A stretch of 6,728 nt of DNA, taken from NCBI GenBank assembly GCA_937871635.1, contig CALMNS010000147.1, positions 1 through 6,728 of the forward strand, written 5' to 3'. Numbering within the stretch: the stretch's first letter is position 1; each line of letters opens with the position of its first letter. Of the stretch, positions 4,887 through 6,728 are shown piece after piece. This DNA is from an uncultured Solirubrobacter sp. GTDB lineage: Bacteria > Actinomycetota > Thermoleophilia > Solirubrobacterales > Solirubrobacteraceae. Under the pieces are notes generated by a model. It searched no databases. It had not been told where the DNA came from and worked only from the letters and a program-made list of their open reading frames with translations. The translations under genes were made by a program, and so were the position numbers.

Positions 4887-6470
4887 ATGGCGACCACAGA
4901 GCGAACGGAGGCCGCCCTTCGCGGGGACATGGCCTCGAGCGAGGACGCGCCGGCCGGCGCGGTGCCGGACCGGGGCACGATCCGGGTCGAGAACCCGGCC
5001 ACCGGGCAGCCCGTCCGCACGATCGACACGATCGGCCCGGACGCCATCCCCGCCATGGTCGCCCGCGCGCGCGCCGCGCAGCCCGGGTGGGAGGCGCTGG
5101 GCTTCCAGGGCCGCGGGCGCGTCCTCAAGCGCGCCCAGAAGTGGGTGGTCGACCACGCGTCGCGGATCGTCGAGACGATCGTCTCCGAGACGGGCAAGAC
5201 GCACGAGGACGCCCATGTCATCGAGGTGGCCTACGCCGCCAACGCCTTCGGGTTCTGGGCCGGCCACGCGCCGAAGTACCTCGCCGACGAGAAGGTCCGC
5301 TCCTCCAACGTCTTCGTGGCCGGCCGGCGCCTGAGCGTCTCCTACCGCCCGCTCGGCGTCATCGGGATCATCGGGCCGTGGAACTACCCGCTGGTCAACT
5401 CCTTCGGGGACGCCATCCCGGCCCTGGCGGCCGGCAACGCCGTCGTGCTCAAGCCGTCGGAGGTCACGCCGCTCACCTCGCTGCTGATGGCCGAGTGCAT
5501 GCGCGAGTGCGGCCTGCCCGAGGACGTCCTGCAGATCGCGCCGGGCTACGGCGAGACGGGCGCCGCGCTGGTCGACGAGGTGGACATGGTCATGTTCACC
5601 GGCTCGACCCGTACGGGCAAGAAGATCGCCGAGCGCGCCGCGCGGACGCTGACGCCCGTCTCGCTCGAGCTGGGCGGCAAGGACCCGATGATCGTGCTCT
5701 CCGACGCCGACCTCGAGCGCGCCGCCAACGCGGCGGTGTACTACTCGATGCAGAACGGCGGGCAGACCTGCATCTCGGTCGAGCGCGTCTACGTCGAGGC
5801 GCCGGTCTACGACGAGTTCGTGGCCAAGGTGCAGGAGAAGGCGCGCAAGCTGCGCCAGGGCAACCCGACGGGCCCGGGCGCCGTCGACGTCGGCGCGGTC
5901 ACCTTCGCGCCGCAGCTCGACATCGTCTCGGGCCACGTCGACGACGCGCGCGAGCACGGCGCGAAGGTGCTCGTCGGCGGCCACGCTCGCGGCGGTGAGG
6001 GCCAGGGCCGCTACTACGAGCCGACGGTCCTCGTCGACGTCGACCACACGATGCGCGCGATGACCGAGGAGACCTTCGGGCCGACGCTGCCGATCATGCG
6101 GGTGACGGACACCGAGGAGGCCATCCGCCTGGCCAACGACTCGCCGTTCGGGCTCGCCGCCTCCGTGTGGGGCAAGGACGTCGCCCGGGCGGAGTCCGTC
6201 GCCCGGCGGGTGGAGGCCGGCGCCGTCTGCGTCAACGACGCCCAGCTCAACTACCTGGCGCTCGAGCTCCCGATGGGCGGCTGGAAGACCTCGGGGATGG
6301 GCGTGCGCCACGGCGCCCAGGGCATCCGCAAGTACACGCGTCAGCAGTCCCTGCTGGTGACGCGCTTCGCCCCGAAGCGCGACGTCCACATGTTCCCGTA
6401 CCGCAAGACGACGACCCGGGCGCTCGGCGGTCTGGTCAGGCTCCTGTACGGGCGGGGACGCCGCACCTAG
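4887..6470 (+). CDS. NAD(P)-dependent aldehyde dehydrogenase, succinate-semialdehyde dehydrogenase (GabD2)-like
   Basis: A 527-aa member of the aldehyde dehydrogenase superfamily, oxidising an aldehyde to its carboxylic acid with NAD(P)+ in the cytoplasm. The catalytic set is complete: N166 in GPWNYP, K189 in LKPSE (coenzyme contact), GSTRTG at 239-244 (coenzyme loop), general base E261 in LELGGKDP, nucleophile C295 in GGQTCIS, and E395 in EETFGP. Overall arrangement and local wording (TCIS-ER-YVE, SGHVDDA, GGHAR, YYEPTVL, and a basic C-terminal tail after the fold) resemble actinobacterial GabD2-type enzymes as I remember them; true substrate use is inferred. The N-terminal 30 or so residues precede the conserved fold. 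ATG 4887 is chosen because it follows the TAGTCT box; M15 is an alternative. The reading frame stays open far upstream, but that sequence is a shadow of the oxidoreductase. The C-terminal segment (about 490-527) has many Arg/Lys residues mixed with Leu, Val and Phe, possibly amphipathic. Its position after the flavoenzyme suggests that it oxidises an aldehyde made by that enzyme. Confidence 0.94.
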   Translation: MATTERTEAALRGDMASSEDAPAGAVPDRGTIRVENPATGQPVRTIDTIGPDAIPAMVARARAAQPGWEALGFQGRGRVLKRAQKWVVDHASRIVETIVSETGKTHEDAHVIEVAYAANAFGFWAGHAPKYLADEKVRSSNVFVAGRRLSVSYRPLGVIGIIGPWNYPLVNSFGDAIPALAAGNAVVLKPSEVTPLTSLLMAECMRECGLPEDVLQIAPGYGETGAALVDEVDMVMFTGSTRTGKKIAERAARTLTPVSLELGGKDPMIVLSDADLERAANAAVYYSMQNGGQTCISVERVYVEAPVYDEFVAKVQEKARKLRQGNPTGPGAVDVGAVTFAPQLDIVSGHVDDAREHGAKVLVGGHARGGEGQGRYYEPTVLVDVDHTMRAMTEETFGPTLPIMRVTDTEEAIRLANDSPFGLAASVWGKDVARAESVARRVEAGAVCVNDAQLNYLALELPMGGWKTSGMGVRHGAQGIRKYTRQQSLLVTRFAPKRDVHMFPYRKTTTRALGGLVRLLYGRGRRT

Positions 6471-6512
6471 CGCAAGTGCAAGAAATGCGGTGCGCTGGAC
6501 GTTGCCTGTGGC

Positions 6513-6728
6513 ATGGTCGTCGTCCGCACCACCGTCCTCCTTCCTTCCGTCGAAGCGGAGGCGGTACGGGTCCGGCGGGCGCTGGCCGATGAGGTCGACC
6601 TGGTCCCCGACGGCCCGGCGCACGTGGCGGTCGTGTGGGCGCCCCGAGGTGGGCCGGCCGCGCTGGCGCCGCTGGTGCGCGGGCTGCGCGAGCGCGACCG
6701 GGTCCGCTGGGTCGTCGCCGTCCTCGGC
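6513..6728 (+). CDS. N-terminal part of an unrecognised protein, cut by the window edge
   Basis: An ATG at 6513 opens 72 codons that continue past the end of the window. Third positions are mostly G or C, as in neighbouring genes, which supports real coding. The sequence alternates hydrophobic strands and helices: TTVLLP (6-11), a helix around 13-25, HVAVVWAP (37-44), a helix around 47-60, then RWVVAVLG (65-72). This resembles a beta-alpha-beta layout such as a receiver domain, but the aspartate expected after the central strand is absent (VVWAPRGG). If it is a receiver, it would be a non-phosphorylatable one. This is a weak, pattern-based guess. No Shine-Dalgarno site is visible; TTGCCT ends 5 nt before the ATG where a -10 box would sit in a leaderless gene, but it fits the consensus poorly. 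Confidence 0.6.
   Translation, partial: MVVVRTTVLLPSVEAEAVRVRRALADEVDLVPDGPAHVAVVWAPRGGPAALAPLVRGLRERDRVRWVVAVLG

Noticed and set aside
6469..6496. Possible hairpin (AGCGCA pairing with TGCGCT) after the aldehyde dehydrogenase
   Set aside because: Only six outer pairs form, followed by an internal loop and three more pairs, with no T-run. This is too weak to call a terminator.
6468..6515. TAG read-through joining the dehydrogenase to the next open frame, which is in the same frame with a CKKCG stretch between
   Set aside because: The 14 intervening codons include AAA, GGT, GTT and TGT, which are unusual in this genome, and they look like intergenic sequence. The CxxC is probably chance.
4878..6623. 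Another 581-codon open frame on the minus strand
   Set aside because: It is antisense to the aldehyde dehydrogenase, which has a complete catalytic set. The translation shows no domain and looks like a codon-bias shadow. The equal length to the other antisense frame is coincidence.

Overview
The window is very GC-rich, with G or C at most third codon positions, and contains compact genes all on the + strand. It looks like chromosome from a high-GC actinobacterium. The best taxonomic clue is the secreted protein at 856-1602. Its N-terminus (basic RRPSPAL stretch, hydrophobic ALFVSMGG stretch) and its short LTG-x-D-[VI]-x-EA-x-LG modules resemble a paralogous family that I associate with Thermoleophilia/Solirubrobacterales. 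That placement is inference from remembered family features, not from a search.

Layout, left to right: (1) a class I SAM-dependent methyltransferase of the UbiE/Methyltransf_11 type (14-817); (2) 38 nt later, a small exported low-complexity protein with a strong Shine-Dalgarno site (856-1602); (3) a perfect 12-bp hairpin (1637-1663) that probably ends this first unit; (4) a cyclophilin-type peptidyl-prolyl isomerase (1697-2152) with a -10-like box only 6 nt before its ATG; (5) a 375-aa protein I do not recognise (2222-3349), whose stop codon overlaps the start of (6), a CrtI/PYROXD2-like FAD-dependent oxidoreductase (3349-4875); (7) 11 nt later, an aldehyde dehydrogenase resembling actinobacterial GabD2-type succinate-semialdehyde dehydrogenases (4887-6470), with all catalytic residues present; (8) the first 72 codons of an unrecognised gene that runs off the right edge (6513-6728). 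No gap exceeds 100 nt. I saw no tRNA, rRNA, CRISPR array, insertion sequence or phage feature.

The functional core is the trio 2222-6470. The unknown protein and the FAD oxidoreductase are almost certainly translationally coupled. The aldehyde dehydrogenase follows at once but may also have its own promoter, whose -10 box begins on the stop codon of the oxidoreductase. A redox flavoenzyme next to an aldehyde dehydrogenase suggests stepwise oxidation of a hydrophobic or alcohol/amine substrate to an acid; the substrate cannot be read from sequence. Most of the window is ordinary housekeeping and secondary metabolism. The least explained elements are the 375-aa protein, the apparent leaderless promoters and the repeat-built exported protein.
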